A DNA stretch of 64,000 bases, taken from positions 1-64,000 of the forward strand of contig NC_018016.1 of assembly GCF_000265465.1 (NCBI RefSeq), read 5' to 3'. Each line of letters opens with the position of its first letter. Position 1 is the stretch's first letter. The notes under the pieces were generated by a model. That model had not been told where the DNA came from. It saw nothing but the letters and a program-made list of their open reading frames with translations, and did not search any database. The DNA comes from Ornithobacterium rhinotracheale DSM 15997. Its GTDB lineage: Bacteria; Bacteroidota; Bacteroidia; Flavobacteriales; Weeksellaceae. Below, piece after piece: positions 8,062 through 16,658 of the stretch. A program made the position numbers and the translations under genes.

Positions 8062-8520
8062 TTTAGTTTGGAATGTCAAAATATATCAAATTCCGATTTT
8101 TGCGTGATGTCACCTTGAATTTGATTCAGGGTCTTACTTAATAAATCACAGAGATTCTGAAATAAATTCAGAATGACAATCAGGGCGAAAAGCTTTGGAT
8201 TCCGAATCGGAGTTTAGAATGATAAAATATATCAAATTCCGTTTTTTTGCGTTGTGTCACCTTGAATTTGATTCAGGGTCTTACTTAATAAATCACAGAG
8301 ATTCTGAAATAAATTCAGAATGACAATCAGGGCGAAAAGTTTTGGATTCCGAAACGAGTTCGGAATGATAAAATATATCAAATTCCGATTTTTCACGTGG
8401 TGTTTACCCTGAACTTGATTCATAATAAACGGAGATTCTGAAATAAATTCAGAATGACAATTGGAGTGAAAAGTTTTGGATTCCGAAACGAGTTCGGAAT
8501 GATAAAATATATCAAATTCC
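8062..8520. repeat. Tandem array of about 146-bp units made of three hairpins
   Basis: The core AAAATATATCAAATTCC recurs at 8078, 8224, 8370 and 8504, so units are 146, 146 and 134 bases long; the third lost about 12 bases. A partial unit precedes the first core. Each unit contains three inverted repeats of the same style: ATTCTGAA..TTCAGAAT, TTCCGAA..TTCGGAA (less perfect in the first unit) and CCTTGAA..TTCAGGG. Read on the minus strand this has the layout of flavobacterial and other bacterial REP-like sequences (GTCATTCTGAA...TTCAGAATC). It fills the roughly 500 bases between the GIY-YIG gene and the MMPL gene; no gene is supported there. Confidence 0.9.
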
Positions 8521-8533
8521 GTTTTTAGCTAAA

Positions 8534-10879
8534 TTAATCTTCGTCGTCGTCTTCCTTGAATAAATCTACTTTAGGGTCTGAAAATTCTTTATTGCTAAAT
8601 CTTTCGTAAGTGAGTAGGAGCGAAGGGAGCAAAATCAAATTAGCAAACATCGCCATGAGCAGGGTCAAAACGACCAGACCGCCCAAGGCTACAATCCCAT
8701 TAAAGCCACTGAACATAAACACGCCAAATCCTGCAAATAAAATCACCGAAGTGTAGAACATGCTACTGCCCACATGCTCCATGGATTCGGCAACGGAAAG
8801 GCTAATGCTTTCGTATTTTTTCAAGTCTTGACGATAACGCGCCAAAAAGTGAATCGTATCGTCCACCGCAATACCAAATGCAATACTGAACACCAAAATA
8901 GTGGAAGGCTTGATAGGGATACCCAAATAGCCCATGAACCCTGCTGTGGTGAGTAGTGGTAAAATGTTAGGTAACAAAGCAATAAACACCATTTGTGGGG
9001 AACGGAACATAAATGCCATAAATACCGAAATCATTAAAATCGCAATGGAAATAGAAATGAATAAATTATGAGTCAAGTATTTAGTCCCTTCTTGAAACAC
9101 AAACGCCATACCCGTAACATAAGTTTTATAACGCCCATCTGGGAAAATTTGTTTTAATTTATCTTGAATGTGCTGTGTGCTGAACGCCAAAACATCGCTA
9201 TCCATATTGCTTAAAAGCGTGGTTACGCGTGCTTTGCTTTTGGTGGAATCGAGATAGCTGTTTAGCATATGCTCGTTGCCACCTTTAGACTTTTTAATTT
9301 CGCCCAAAATAAAACTACGCTCTTGGCGTGTTGGCAATTGATAAAAAGCTGAATCGTTATTATAATAAGCCTGCTTTGCCATTTTCACCAAAGGCACAAT
9401 CGAAAGCGGTTTAGATGAAATGTTTAAGCTATCGATATATTCACTAAATTGATCAAGTTTTTGTAGATTTTCTATGGAAGTTACGCCATTTGGTCGTTTG
9501 GTATCTACAACGATTTCAAGTGGCAAAACACCTCCAAATTCTTTATCAAAAAAGCTGATTTCTTTGTAAAAATCGGTATTTTTAGACATATCATCTAGAA
9601 TGTTTCCGCTACTTTTCATCAATGAAATTCCAATGAATGAAAGCACCAAAAGCCCCGCAACAGTAAGGTAAACTTTTTTGCGATGATTGGCAATAATGTC
9701 TTCTATAAATAGAAAAACTTTATTAGTCCAATTGAATGATAAATGCGAAAGTTCTTTCTCCTTTGGTTCTGGGAAGTAGCTCAAAAGTGTAGGCACAATC
9801 AAGAAAGATAAAAAGAAAATTCCTACAATGTTTAATGAAGATACAATCCCAAATTCCTGCAAAGTTTTGCTATCGGTAAATAGGAAAGTAAAGAATCCAA
9901 ACGCCGTAGTAAGATTGGTGAGAATTGCCGCATTTCCCACATGCACAATCATGCGGTGTAGTGCTTTAATTTTGTTTTTGTGCACCACATATTCCTTTTG
10001 GTATTTGTTGATGAGATAAATGCAGTTGGGGATTCCAATCACAATTAACAAAGGCGGAACGAGTGCTGTAAGAATTGTAATATCGTAACCCAAAAATGCC
10101 ATCAAAGCAAAACATGTAGTTACCGCACACGCCACTACGGCAACGGCAATTAGCGTGTTTCTGAGCGAACGATAGAAATACAGAAACAGCAAGCAAGTCA
10201 CGAGCAGAGATGCTCCAATAAAAGTAAAAGATTCGCTTTTCACCGCTTGGGAATTCATGGTTCGGATGACGGGCATGCCCGATAAATACAGCGGAATCTG
10301 CGTTTGCTCTTCAAATTCCTCGACCCAATCGTTGATTTGCAAAGTTTCCTTAGCTCGTTCGGGCGAATTCATGATCTCATCATCAATATATACCAAAATT
10401 TCTTTGGCGTTGTTTTTTGTATTATACAAAATTCCATTATAAAACGGAAAATTCTCTAATTGTTTAAGCTCCTGATCATAATTCTCGTTGGGAGAGATAA
10501 TTTTTTCGGTTTTAAATCCTCCGTTCACTGTATCGCGTACCAGTTTTATTGCATCTTCCATCGAGAAAACCGATTTCACACCATTGAGTGTGGCAATTTT
10601 TTGTTGCAATTGTTTAAAGGCGTCATAATTCGGTTTTTCGTGCATTTTTTCGTCATCATACCCAATGACGATCACATTGCTCTCGTTCCCAAAAGTGTGC
10701 TGAAAATCGCGCAAATTTACCATTGCAGGGTCTGATGAAGGCAGGAGTTGAGCACTTGTGGTCGAGAATTTTACGCCATAAGTCATTGAAATATAGACTA
10801 AGGCGACTAAGTATATAACGAGAGAAATAAGAATATAAGCTCTATTTCTAAGAATAAACGAAGCAATTTTATTCCACAT
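8534..10879 (-). CDS. RND/MMPL-family exporter with Patched-like layout
   Basis: Integral membrane transporter of 781 residues. I start it at MWNKIASFILRNR rather than 14 residues earlier, because the upstream residues look non-coding and the Trp/Arg-rich start is typical. The layout is one transmembrane segment, a large periplasmic domain (about 40-200), a bundle of five or six segments (about 210-400), a second periplasmic domain (about 430-600) and a second bundle that includes the motif AFGIAVDDTIHFLARY. That GxxxDD motif is the proton-relay signature of the MMPL/SSD group. The ending is highly acidic (EDDDED). Substrates of Bacteroidota members are mostly unknown, possibly lipids. The repeat array lies directly downstream. 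Confidence 0.88.
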   Translation of the reverse strand: MWNKIASFILRNRAYILISLVIYLVALVYISMTYGVKFSTTSAQLLPSSDPAMVNLRDFQHTFGNESNVIVIGYDDEKMHEKPNYDAFKQLQQKIATLNGVKSVFSMEDAIKLVRDTVNGGFKTEKIISPNENYDQELKQLENFPFYNGILYNTKNNAKEILVYIDDEIMNSPERAKETLQINDWVEEFEEQTQIPLYLSGMPVIRTMNSQAVKSESFTFIGASLLVTCLLFLYFYRSLRNTLIAVAVVACAVTTCFALMAFLGYDITILTALVPPLLIVIGIPNCIYLINKYQKEYVVHKNKIKALHRMIVHVGNAAILTNLTTAFGFFTFLFTDSKTLQEFGIVSSLNIVGIFFLSFLIVPTLLSYFPEPKEKELSHLSFNWTNKVFLFIEDIIANHRKKVYLTVAGLLVLSFIGISLMKSSGNILDDMSKNTDFYKEISFFDKEFGGVLPLEIVVDTKRPNGVTSIENLQKLDQFSEYIDSLNISSKPLSIVPLVKMAKQAYYNNDSAFYQLPTRQERSFILGEIKKSKGGNEHMLNSYLDSTKSKARVTTLLSNMDSDVLAFSTQHIQDKLKQIFPDGRYKTYVTGMAFVFQEGTKYLTHNLFISISIAILMISVFMAFMFRSPQMVFIALLPNILPLLTTAGFMGYLGIPIKPSTILVFSIAFGIAVDDTIHFLARYRQDLKKYESISLSVAESMEHVGSSMFYTSVILFAGFGVFMFSGFNGIVALGGLVVLTLLMAMFANLILLPSLLLTYERFSNKEFSDPKVDLFKEDDDED

Positions 10880-11059
10880 AGGGATTGTTTTTATTAATGT
10901 ATAATGCTGGCAAATATACACTAATTCATAGGGGGAAACTTAGATTTAAGAGAATTTAAATAAATTGGGGAGTGATATTTAAAAAATGATAAAATTACAT
11001 TTAAATAAAATTGAAAATCAAATAAGTATATTTTTTGAGACAAAAAAGACGAAAAAATA

Positions 11060-11092
11060 TTTGTGATATAAAAAAATAAGTTATTATATTTG
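11060..11092 (+). promoter_or_regulatory. Promoter of the Met-type tRNA gene
   Basis: TTTG at 11060-11063 and TATATTTG at 11085-11092 are separated by 21 bases and match the Bacteroidota -33/-7 consensus well. The tRNA begins 15 bases downstream. Confidence 0.75.
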
Positions 11093-11106
11093 CATTCCTT
11101 TTGAAC

Positions 11107-11180
11107 GGCGAGGTAGCTCAGTTGGTTAGAGCGTCGGATTCATAACCCGGAGGTCGGCAGTTCGATTCTGCTCCTCGCTA
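11107..11180 (+). tRNA. tRNA with CAU anticodon (elongator tRNA-Met, or tRNA-Ile2)
   Basis: A 74-base cloverleaf. The acceptor arm GGCGAGG pairs with CCTCGCT (one G-T pair at the end) and the discriminator is A. The D arm is GCTC/GAGC and the TPsiC loop is TTCGATT. The anticodon loop TTCATAA gives CAU. The last anticodon-stem pair is an A-C mismatch. CCA is not encoded. The A-rich D loop and paired first base fit an elongator rather than an initiator. Lysidine-modified Ile2 tRNAs also carry CAU, so identity as Met is likely but not certain. Confidence 0.93.
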
Positions 11181-11186
11181 CATAGC

Positions 11187-11224
11187 AAAACCATTGAAAA
11201 TCATAATTTTCAATGGTTTTTTTT
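11187..11224 (+). terminator. Terminator of the tRNA gene
   Basis: Perfect 15-base stem AAAACCATTGAAAAT / ATTTTCAATGGTTTT with a 4-base loop, followed by a T-run, starting 6 bases after the tRNA. Confidence 0.88.
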
Positions 11225-11294
11225 GTTTTCATGAGTTTTTACTGATGAGTACAAAACTGAGTACTAAGTGAATGAGATAAATTATTGAAAAAAA

Positions 11295-11322
11295 AAGGCT
11301 TAAAATATTAATTTTAAGCCTT
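11295..11322 (-). terminator. Terminator downstream of the secreted surface protein
   Basis: Perfect 12-base stem AAGGCTTAAAAT / ATTTTAAGCCTT with a 4-base loop. The adjoining A-run on the plus strand becomes the U-run for leftward transcripts. Confidence 0.75.
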
Positions 11323-11391
11323 ATGATTTTATTTTGTTGTTTCGTCCAAGCACTCCCAAAATGCCCTTAAAAGTTTTACTATCTCAACATT

Positions 11392-12201
11392 CTATCGATT
11401 GATAAATGAAATTCCTACATATGCTTTTTGCGCGCCTACACGTAATCCGTTTGCGGGCAATATTGCCAAATGCCAAATACCATCTATAATACTAAAATCA
11501 TACCCCATAATACCACCTTCGTGCTCAAAATGTGTTATTATTGGAAAGAAATTTTTTGCACTTACTTGTAAGGTGTAAAGGGTATTTGCTTCGAATAAGC
11601 CTAAAATGGTTTGTGGAGTTTCTGGAGCTGTAGTTAATGTTCCATCTTCTTTTACGGCAACAGGCTTTATAGTTTCTTCACTTGTTGCTGTGGAGGAATA
11701 CAAATCTTTTATTTTCACATTGCCTTCAGAAATCTCTAATTTTTCAGTAGGAGTAGAGGTTCCTATCCCCACATTTCCATTTCCTTCAAAAGATAGGTTG
11801 TTTCCATTCATTTTCACAACGCGATTGGTAGGTAAAGTCCCATCTCCTGAATATAAGGTAACTTCGTTACTGGTGCTAGTGCTGGCTCCTATTTTTGTCC
11901 ATTTTTTGGTAGAAGTATCAAAGTAGTAAAAACCTTTTCCTTGAATTTGAGAGGCTGTGTTGTTTCCAGTTACACCATCTGTGATATATACCAAAGTAGA
12001 CTCTGGAACTTCTTCGCCCATCGTTTCAGCCCTTTGGGTAGTTACTCGGGGAATTAAAACTCCTTCTATGCCATTTTCTTTTTTAGAAGTTTGAATTTCT
12101 ACCGTAGCTTTAGGGGCGGTAGTATTGATTCCCACTTGAGCAAATGATAGTGAGAAAAATAAGTTAAATGAAATAATTGCTGTGTATTTAAGACTTTTCA
12201 T
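11392..12201 (-). CDS. Secreted surface protein with tail-fibre-like VGIxTxxP repeats
   Basis: A 269-residue protein with a Sec signal peptide ending at about residue 22 (SFAQ). Two copies of a motif typical of Bacteroidota surface and tail-fibre-like proteins are present: VGINTTAPKATVEI just after the signal and NVGIGTSTPTEKLEI near residue 143. The first segment (VLIPRVTTQRAE...GFYYFDTSTKKW) resembles the stalk of many flavobacterial hypothetical exported proteins. The C-terminal 70 residues are a globular region I do not recognise. No type 9 sorting domain is seen. The function is unknown; it may be an adhesin or stalk protein. Confidence 0.75.
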   Translation of the reverse strand: MKSLKYTAIISFNLFFSLSFAQVGINTTAPKATVEIQTSKKENGIEGVLIPRVTTQRAETMGEEVPESTLVYITDGVTGNNTASQIQGKGFYYFDTSTKKWTKIGASTSTSNEVTLYSGDGTLPTNRVVKMNGNNLSFEGNGNVGIGTSTPTEKLEISEGNVKIKDLYSSTATSEETIKPVAVKEDGTLTTAPETPQTILGLFEANTLYTLQVSAKNFFPIITHFEHEGGIMGYDFSIIDGIWHLAILPANGLRVGAQKAYVGISFINR

Positions 12202-12386
12202 ATATGTATTTTTTTAAACAAGCCCGCAAAACTATAGCAAATTTTAAATCTCACGAAAAAAGTTGATTGTATTCTTTATGAATTTAGGGTTTTTAACCTT
12301 ATGGGGGAAGAACTATATTTTATTTTTATTTTAATTATTTGTTTTTCAGTTGAATTATATGCAATCTATTAAGGCGTATTTATAAA

Positions 12387-12421
12387 AAAAAGACTTAAAA
12401 ATAAGTATTTTAAGTCTTTTT
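12387..12421 (-). terminator. Terminator of the wecB-to-aminotransferase operon
   Basis: Perfect 14-base stem AAAAAGACTTAAAA / TTTTAAGTCTTTTT with a 7-base loop, 5 bases beyond the aminotransferase stop on the minus strand. Confidence 0.8.
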
Positions 12422-12425
12422 GATA

Positions 12426-13607
12426 TTATATTGTTACTTCATTTAGACATTCCAAAATGATTTGGCAGCCTTTTTCGATTTCCTCCATGCTAATTGTGAG
12501 TGGTGGTGTAATGCGCAGGAATTGAGTCTCGTACAGAAGCCAAAACAGAATTAATCCTTTTTTCATCGCCAAAGCCGAAACTTTTTGAACGATTTGTTCG
12601 TTTTCGAGCTCAAGAGCGAGCATCAGCCCTTTGCCTGGAAATGATTTAATGGCAGGGTGCACCAGTAATTTTCTAAACAAATCTTCTTTTGCCTGAATGT
12701 CTTGAATATATGAGCCTTTATGCAGTTCTTGCATGGTAGCCAATGCCGCTGCTGCCACAACGGGGTTTCCGCCAAAAGTTGTGATATGCCCTAATTTAGG
12801 ATTGGCTTGGAGTTTTTTCATGTGTGCGGCAGAAGCCACAAAAGCACCAATCGGCAAGCCACCCGCCATGCCTTTTCCTAAAACCAAAATATCGGGTACC
12901 ACACCATAATGTTCAAAGGCAAACCATTTGCCTGTGCGTCCAAAACCTGGTTGAATTTCGTCTAAAATCAAAAGAGCACCTACCTCTTCGCAGCGTTGTT
13001 TCACACGCTTTAGCCAGCCGTTGTGTGGCTGAATAAAGCCTGCCGCACCTTGAATGGTTTCTAAAATTACACCCGCTGTTTTTTCTGTAATGCGCTGAAT
13101 GTCTTCTTCGTTATTAAACTGAATAAAATGCACATCGGGTAACAACGGACGGAATGCTCGTTTAAAATCTTCGTTTCCGCTCACGCTCAATGCTCCGTGC
13201 GTGTTTCCGTGATACGCCATTTTTGCCGAAATAATTTCTTGTCTGCCCGTTACGCGTTTAGCCAACTTTAAGCTGGCGTCAATCGCCTCGGCACCCGAGT
13301 TTACAAGATAAGTCACTTCGAGTGGATCGGGTAGCGTTTCCGCTAAAAGCTTGCAGAGTGCCACGGGCTTTTCTTGTGCATATTCGCCATACACCATCAC
13401 ATGCAAGTGCTTGTTTACTTGGTCTATAATTGCCTGATTGATTCGCTCGTTGCCATGTCCTAAAGTGTTGGCAGATACGCCCGCTTCAAAATCTAAATAA
13501 GCCTTGCCATCAGTGCCAAAAATATAATTTCCCTTGGCGTGCGAAACTTCAAACCCAGAAGCAAACGCAGTGGTTTGTGCTTGGTATTTAAAAAAATCTT
13601 CTCTCAT
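12426..13607 (-). CDS. Class III PLP-dependent aminotransferase (ArgD/RocD-like)
   Basis: A 393-residue fold-type I aminotransferase. The features seen are NSGAEAIDASLKLAKRVTGR near residue 103, AYHGNTHGALS for PLP phosphate contacts, the Asp of ILDEIQPGFGRTG near 218, and the Schiff-base lysine Lys245 in LVLGKGMAGGLP, followed by TTFGGNPV. This resembles acetylornithine or ornithine aminotransferases, but no other arginine-pathway gene is nearby. It is the last gene of a long envelope-glycan operon, so the substrate could be a sugar precursor or an amino acid. I leave the specificity open. Only one base separates it from the upstream lipoprotein gene. Confidence 0.88.
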   Translation of the reverse strand: MREDFFKYQAQTTAFASGFEVSHAKGNYIFGTDGKAYLDFEAGVSANTLGHGNERINQAIIDQVNKHLHVMVYGEYAQEKPVALCKLLAETLPDPLEVTYLVNSGAEAIDASLKLAKRVTGRQEIISAKMAYHGNTHGALSVSGNEDFKRAFRPLLPDVHFIQFNNEEDIQRITEKTAGVILETIQGAAGFIQPHNGWLKRVKQRCEEVGALLILDEIQPGFGRTGKWFAFEHYGVVPDILVLGKGMAGGLPIGAFVASAAHMKKLQANPKLGHITTFGGNPVVAAAALATMQELHKGSYIQDIQAKEDLFRKLLVHPAIKSFPGKGLMLALELENEQIVQKVSALAMKKGLILFWLLYETQFLRITPPLTISMEEIEKGCQIILECLNEVTI

Positions 13608-13608
13608 T

Positions 13609-13953
13609 TTATCTAGTTAAAAAATAAATAATTCCGCCCATCAAAGCGTAACTTGTAAAGGTAAGTGCATCGCTACGCCCACGAGAAAATACACGATTTT
13701 CTACCGAGCTAATTTGATTTTTATTGAATTTTAAAGTCTTTTTCTTGAATCCGATTGTTTCAGTTTTTAAGGAATCACCTTCCCATGCAATGGCTTTTAT
13801 TTTGTATGAAACTCCATCGCTTATTATTTTGTATCTATGTTGTGGCTCAATTTGTTTTTCGATAGATGTTTGAGCCTCTTTTGAGTCGCTTGGTCTATAA
13901 ATGTAGCAACTGCAAAGGGTGCAGAGGCTAAATAATAAAAATATATTTTTCAT
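13609..13953 (-). CDS. Small lipoprotein with C-terminal membrane segment
   Basis: A 114-residue protein that I do not recognise. It has a lipoprotein signal with lipobox LCSC (Cys16), a central region with alternating beta-like residues (RYKIISDGVSYKIKAIAWEG), and a final hydrophobic stretch SYALMGGIIYFL that may enter a membrane. Its start overlaps the stop of the glycosyltransferase gene by four bases and its end is one base from the aminotransferase start. Translational coupling argues that it is a real gene of this operon. Confidence 0.7.
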   Translation of the reverse strand: MKNIFLLFSLCTLCSCYIYRPSDSKEAQTSIEKQIEPQHRYKIISDGVSYKIKAIAWEGDSLKTETIGFKKKTLKFNKNQISSVENRVFSRGRSDALTFTSYALMGGIIYFLTR

Positions 13954-15248
13954 CTTTTCGTGTTTAGTAAATTCATGATTTTTTCGGCAGATTTTCTGCG
14001 CGAAAAATCTTGAATGCTAGCATAATTATCCCGCAAATCTAATTGATTTTCTTTGAACTTTTGGTATAAATCATCAAGATAATGATTTAAACTTTTAGCA
14101 TCATTTCGTTTAAAAATTTTGCCCGCTTTGGTTTGGTGTAAGAGTGTCGCCAAATCGCTGTCGGGATCGCCCAGACATAAAATCTCTCTGCCCGTCGCTA
14201 GATATTCAAAAAATTTCCCAGGAATGATTCCTTTTTGGTTTTCGGTATCGTTGATAAGCAAGAGCAAGACATGGCTTTTGCACATTTCTTGTATGGCTTC
14301 GTCGTGTGCCAAATAGGGAACGAATTGTGTGCATTGCGCCAAGTTTTTTAAAGCTAAAATTTCTTCTTTTACTTCGCTGGCAATATTGCCAATTAGGTTT
14401 AAATTAAATTGTTGGCAAAATTCGTTTTCTTGGCATTTTTGATCTAAAAGTTGCCACAAAACCGACGGACTTCTGTCGTGATTTAAAGAGCCTAAATAAT
14501 TAACAGTTAATTTTTTATTTAATTTAATTAAATCAATACTTTTAAAATCAGCTTCGTCATAAGCATTGTAAACTACCTCTACATTTCTGCCCCCAATTTG
14601 TGCTAAATCACTCGCCCAAGTGGGCGAAACGGTGGTTACAATATCGGCTTTAGAAATTACTTCTTTTTCTAATTTTTTGTGTTTTTTCAATGCCCAACGA
14701 GTTAGTGGGAGTTTGCCGAAATAATCAATATCTGTCCATGGATCACGGAAATCTGCCAGCCATTTTAAATGCGGAAATTTCTGTTTTAATTCAAGGGCAA
14801 TTAAATGGCAAGTATGCGGCGGCCCCGTGCTGATGATTGCATCAAAATCGTTTAAATTCAGTTTTTTTAAACATTCTTTCACTGCAGAATTTTTCCAAAA
14901 AATGCGTGCATCTGGAACGAATAAATTAGCTCTAATCCACAACGAAATTTTAGATAAAAAAGATTGTTTTTTGCTCGGCTCGATTTGTCCTTTTTGGTAT
15001 TGCTTGTTTTTAGGATTTATTTTTTGGGCTAAAGCGTATGGTTCCCAAATCGGTGTTGTGATAACTTCAATATTGGGTGCGACATCTTTTTGCAAAGTTT
15101 CGTCTAAAATCGGGTAGGCAGCCCCTTGTGGAACAAGTACACTGAGCGAACAATCTTTGGATAAAAATTTACTCATTTTAAGCCATCGTTGCACGCCAGC
15201 ACCGCCAGAAGGAGGCCAATAATAGGTGATTAAGAGTACCTTTTGCAT
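13950..15248 (-). CDS. Glycosyltransferase, GT4-like
   Basis: A 432-residue GT-B-type transferase. It starts VLLITYYWPPSGGAGVQRWLKMSKFL, the usual glycine-rich acceptor-side opening of flavobacterial GT4 enzymes. The middle has LADFRDPW and IVTTVSPTWASDL. The donor-binding half has VNYLGSLNHDRSP and GKFFEYLATGREILCLG near residue 340, the E-x7-E-like region. It is cytosolic or membrane-attached and probably builds surface polysaccharide or glycoprotein glycan. It lies in the wecB-wecC operon, between the fucosidase gene (15 bases upstream) and a small lipoprotein gene (4-base overlap). Confidence 0.85.
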   Translation of the reverse strand: MQKVLLITYYWPPSGGAGVQRWLKMSKFLSKDCSLSVLVPQGAAYPILDETLQKDVAPNIEVITTPIWEPYALAQKINPKNKQYQKGQIEPSKKQSFLSKISLWIRANLFVPDARIFWKNSAVKECLKKLNLNDFDAIISTGPPHTCHLIALELKQKFPHLKWLADFRDPWTDIDYFGKLPLTRWALKKHKKLEKEVISKADIVTTVSPTWASDLAQIGGRNVEVVYNAYDEADFKSIDLIKLNKKLTVNYLGSLNHDRSPSVLWQLLDQKCQENEFCQQFNLNLIGNIASEVKEEILALKNLAQCTQFVPYLAHDEAIQEMCKSHVLLLLINDTENQKGIIPGKFFEYLATGREILCLGDPDSDLATLLHQTKAGKIFKRNDAKSLNHYLDDLYQKFKENQLDLRDNYASIQDFSRRKSAEKIMNLLNTKR

Positions 15249-15263
15249 AGGGCGTTTTTTTTA

Positions 15264-16643
15264 TTATAGAAAGAGGCTAAAGTTTGAAATAATAGGAGGG
15301 GCAACAGATTTTGTAACCTTTAATCTTACATCCTTAACTAAGTAAGTTTTAGGTAATTTGATGATTCTTTTGTGTCCCACGGATTCACCTTCGGCAATTT
15401 TCACCCAGCGATTTTTGATTTTGGCTTCGATTATAAATTCTCTGATTCTTTCTCCTTTAGCTATATCTTCTTGAATAATGATTTTTTGGATTTTTTCAGG
15501 ATTTTTCAATCGGATTGAAAGCGTTTTGCCCGTTCCTTTTTGTGAGGCGATAGGATTCCCATACGCTTGCTGAATGGCTTCCCCAAACTCTCTTAAACGC
15601 TTTACATCGCCAGCATCAAGCAGCCCGTCTGGATTAGGTGTGAGTCCTAAAATCAGTGTAGAGTTTCTCCCAACCGATTTTTCATACATATCCATCAAGT
15701 GGGCGAGTGGGTACACTGCCTCTTCGTCATCTGGCTCCCAAAACCACTCGTGTCGCCCATTGTAGCCCCTAAGCGGAGAGTCTGCCATGGCAGGAACAAA
15801 ATATTTTCCGTTTGGGTCTCCGTGTTTTAACAGAGATTGATAGGCTTTTTGAGTGTCGTTGTTTTTGTTATGAGAAAATGGCGTAGGAAAACTTGAATAA
15901 TTAGGATAGCCCACTGTGCCAGATTCAGAGCCACCCCATCGGAAATCGGCGCGGTCTACATTGTGATAAAAAAGGCAATTCGGATTATTTTTGCTTACAA
16001 TTGGCTCTACATCGGGTCCTAAATCTCTTGGATCATCGGCACCTCCATCAAACCAAACGGTAAATAAATCGCCATAGCGAGAGGTGAGTTCGTGAGTCAT
16101 GCCCTCGCACATTTTTTTGTACCATTCTTGTCTTCTTTTGGCAAATTCTCCACCGCCTTCTGCTTTGAAATTGTGAATGCCTAAAAATGAATTCCAACGG
16201 ATTCCAATATAAATTCCTGGTTTTATTCCATATTTTCTACAAGAATTTACAAAATCTCGCACAATATCTCCTTTCCCGTCTTGAAATTTTAAAGCTTTCA
16301 TACAATACGGGTTTACATCGCTTTGGTAAAGGGCAAATCCCGTTTCGTGCGTTGCTGTAAGGATAGCAAATTTAGCCCCCATGGCTTTGGCGGTAGCAAT
16401 CCACTGATCGGTGTCTAAATGTTTAGGATTAAATATATTATAGTCTGGAATAGGCGTGATTCTATTTCCTCCTTGTCCATATTTTTCATTATCAAAAACA
16501 TGTAAATCATAATGGAAAACCACTCCTAATTCAGCGTTTAAAAAATCAAGTTGATTCGGTTTTGGAATTGGGATATTTTGTGCTTTAATCAAGCTAAAGC
16601 ACACTAGAAATACGGCAAAAATTGTTTTTTTTATTGTTTTCAT
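15264..16643 (-). CDS. Alpha-L-fucosidase, GH29
   Basis: Exported glycosidase of 459 residues with a Sec signal ending at about Ala21 (LIKAQ). The GH29 catalytic domain covers about residues 30-350, with HYDLHVF, the substrate-pocket TATHETGFALY and the nucleophile Asp199 in TVWFDGGADD. A C-terminal beta-sandwich-like region (about 370-459) resembles the discoidin-like tail of this family. It removes terminal fucose from glycans. Its place inside a wecBC surface-polysaccharide operon is unusual, because most such enzymes sit in SusCD-type loci. It could trim host glycans or act on the cell's own polymer. Confidence 0.9.
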   Translation of the reverse strand: MKTIKKTIFAVFLVCFSLIKAQNIPIPKPNQLDFLNAELGVVFHYDLHVFDNEKYGQGGNRITPIPDYNIFNPKHLDTDQWIATAKAMGAKFAILTATHETGFALYQSDVNPYCMKALKFQDGKGDIVRDFVNSCRKYGIKPGIYIGIRWNSFLGIHNFKAEGGGEFAKRRQEWYKKMCEGMTHELTSRYGDLFTVWFDGGADDPRDLGPDVEPIVSKNNPNCLFYHNVDRADFRWGGSESGTVGYPNYSSFPTPFSHNKNNDTQKAYQSLLKHGDPNGKYFVPAMADSPLRGYNGRHEWFWEPDDEEAVYPLAHLMDMYEKSVGRNSTLILGLTPNPDGLLDAGDVKRLREFGEAIQQAYGNPIASQKGTGKTLSIRLKNPEKIQKIIIQEDIAKGERIREFIIEAKIKNRWVKIAEGESVGHKRIIKLPKTYLVKDVRLKVTKSVAPPIISNFSLFL

Positions 16644-16658
16644 TTAAAGTCTTTTTGT

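Noticed and set aside
8394-8399. CACGTG inside TTTCACGTGG as a possible parS site
   Set aside because: It is only half of the parS palindrome, and it lies in the third repeat unit where the other units read TTGCGTGATG or TTGCGTTGTG. It is a chance variant of the repeat.
8232-8423. 63-residue frame on the minus strand across the repeat array
   Set aside because: It follows the repeat sequence, has no recognisable domain and no promoter, and differs between units.
8078-8520. CRISPR array
   Set aside because: The repeats are about 146 bases long and directly abut without unique spacers, and no cas genes are near.
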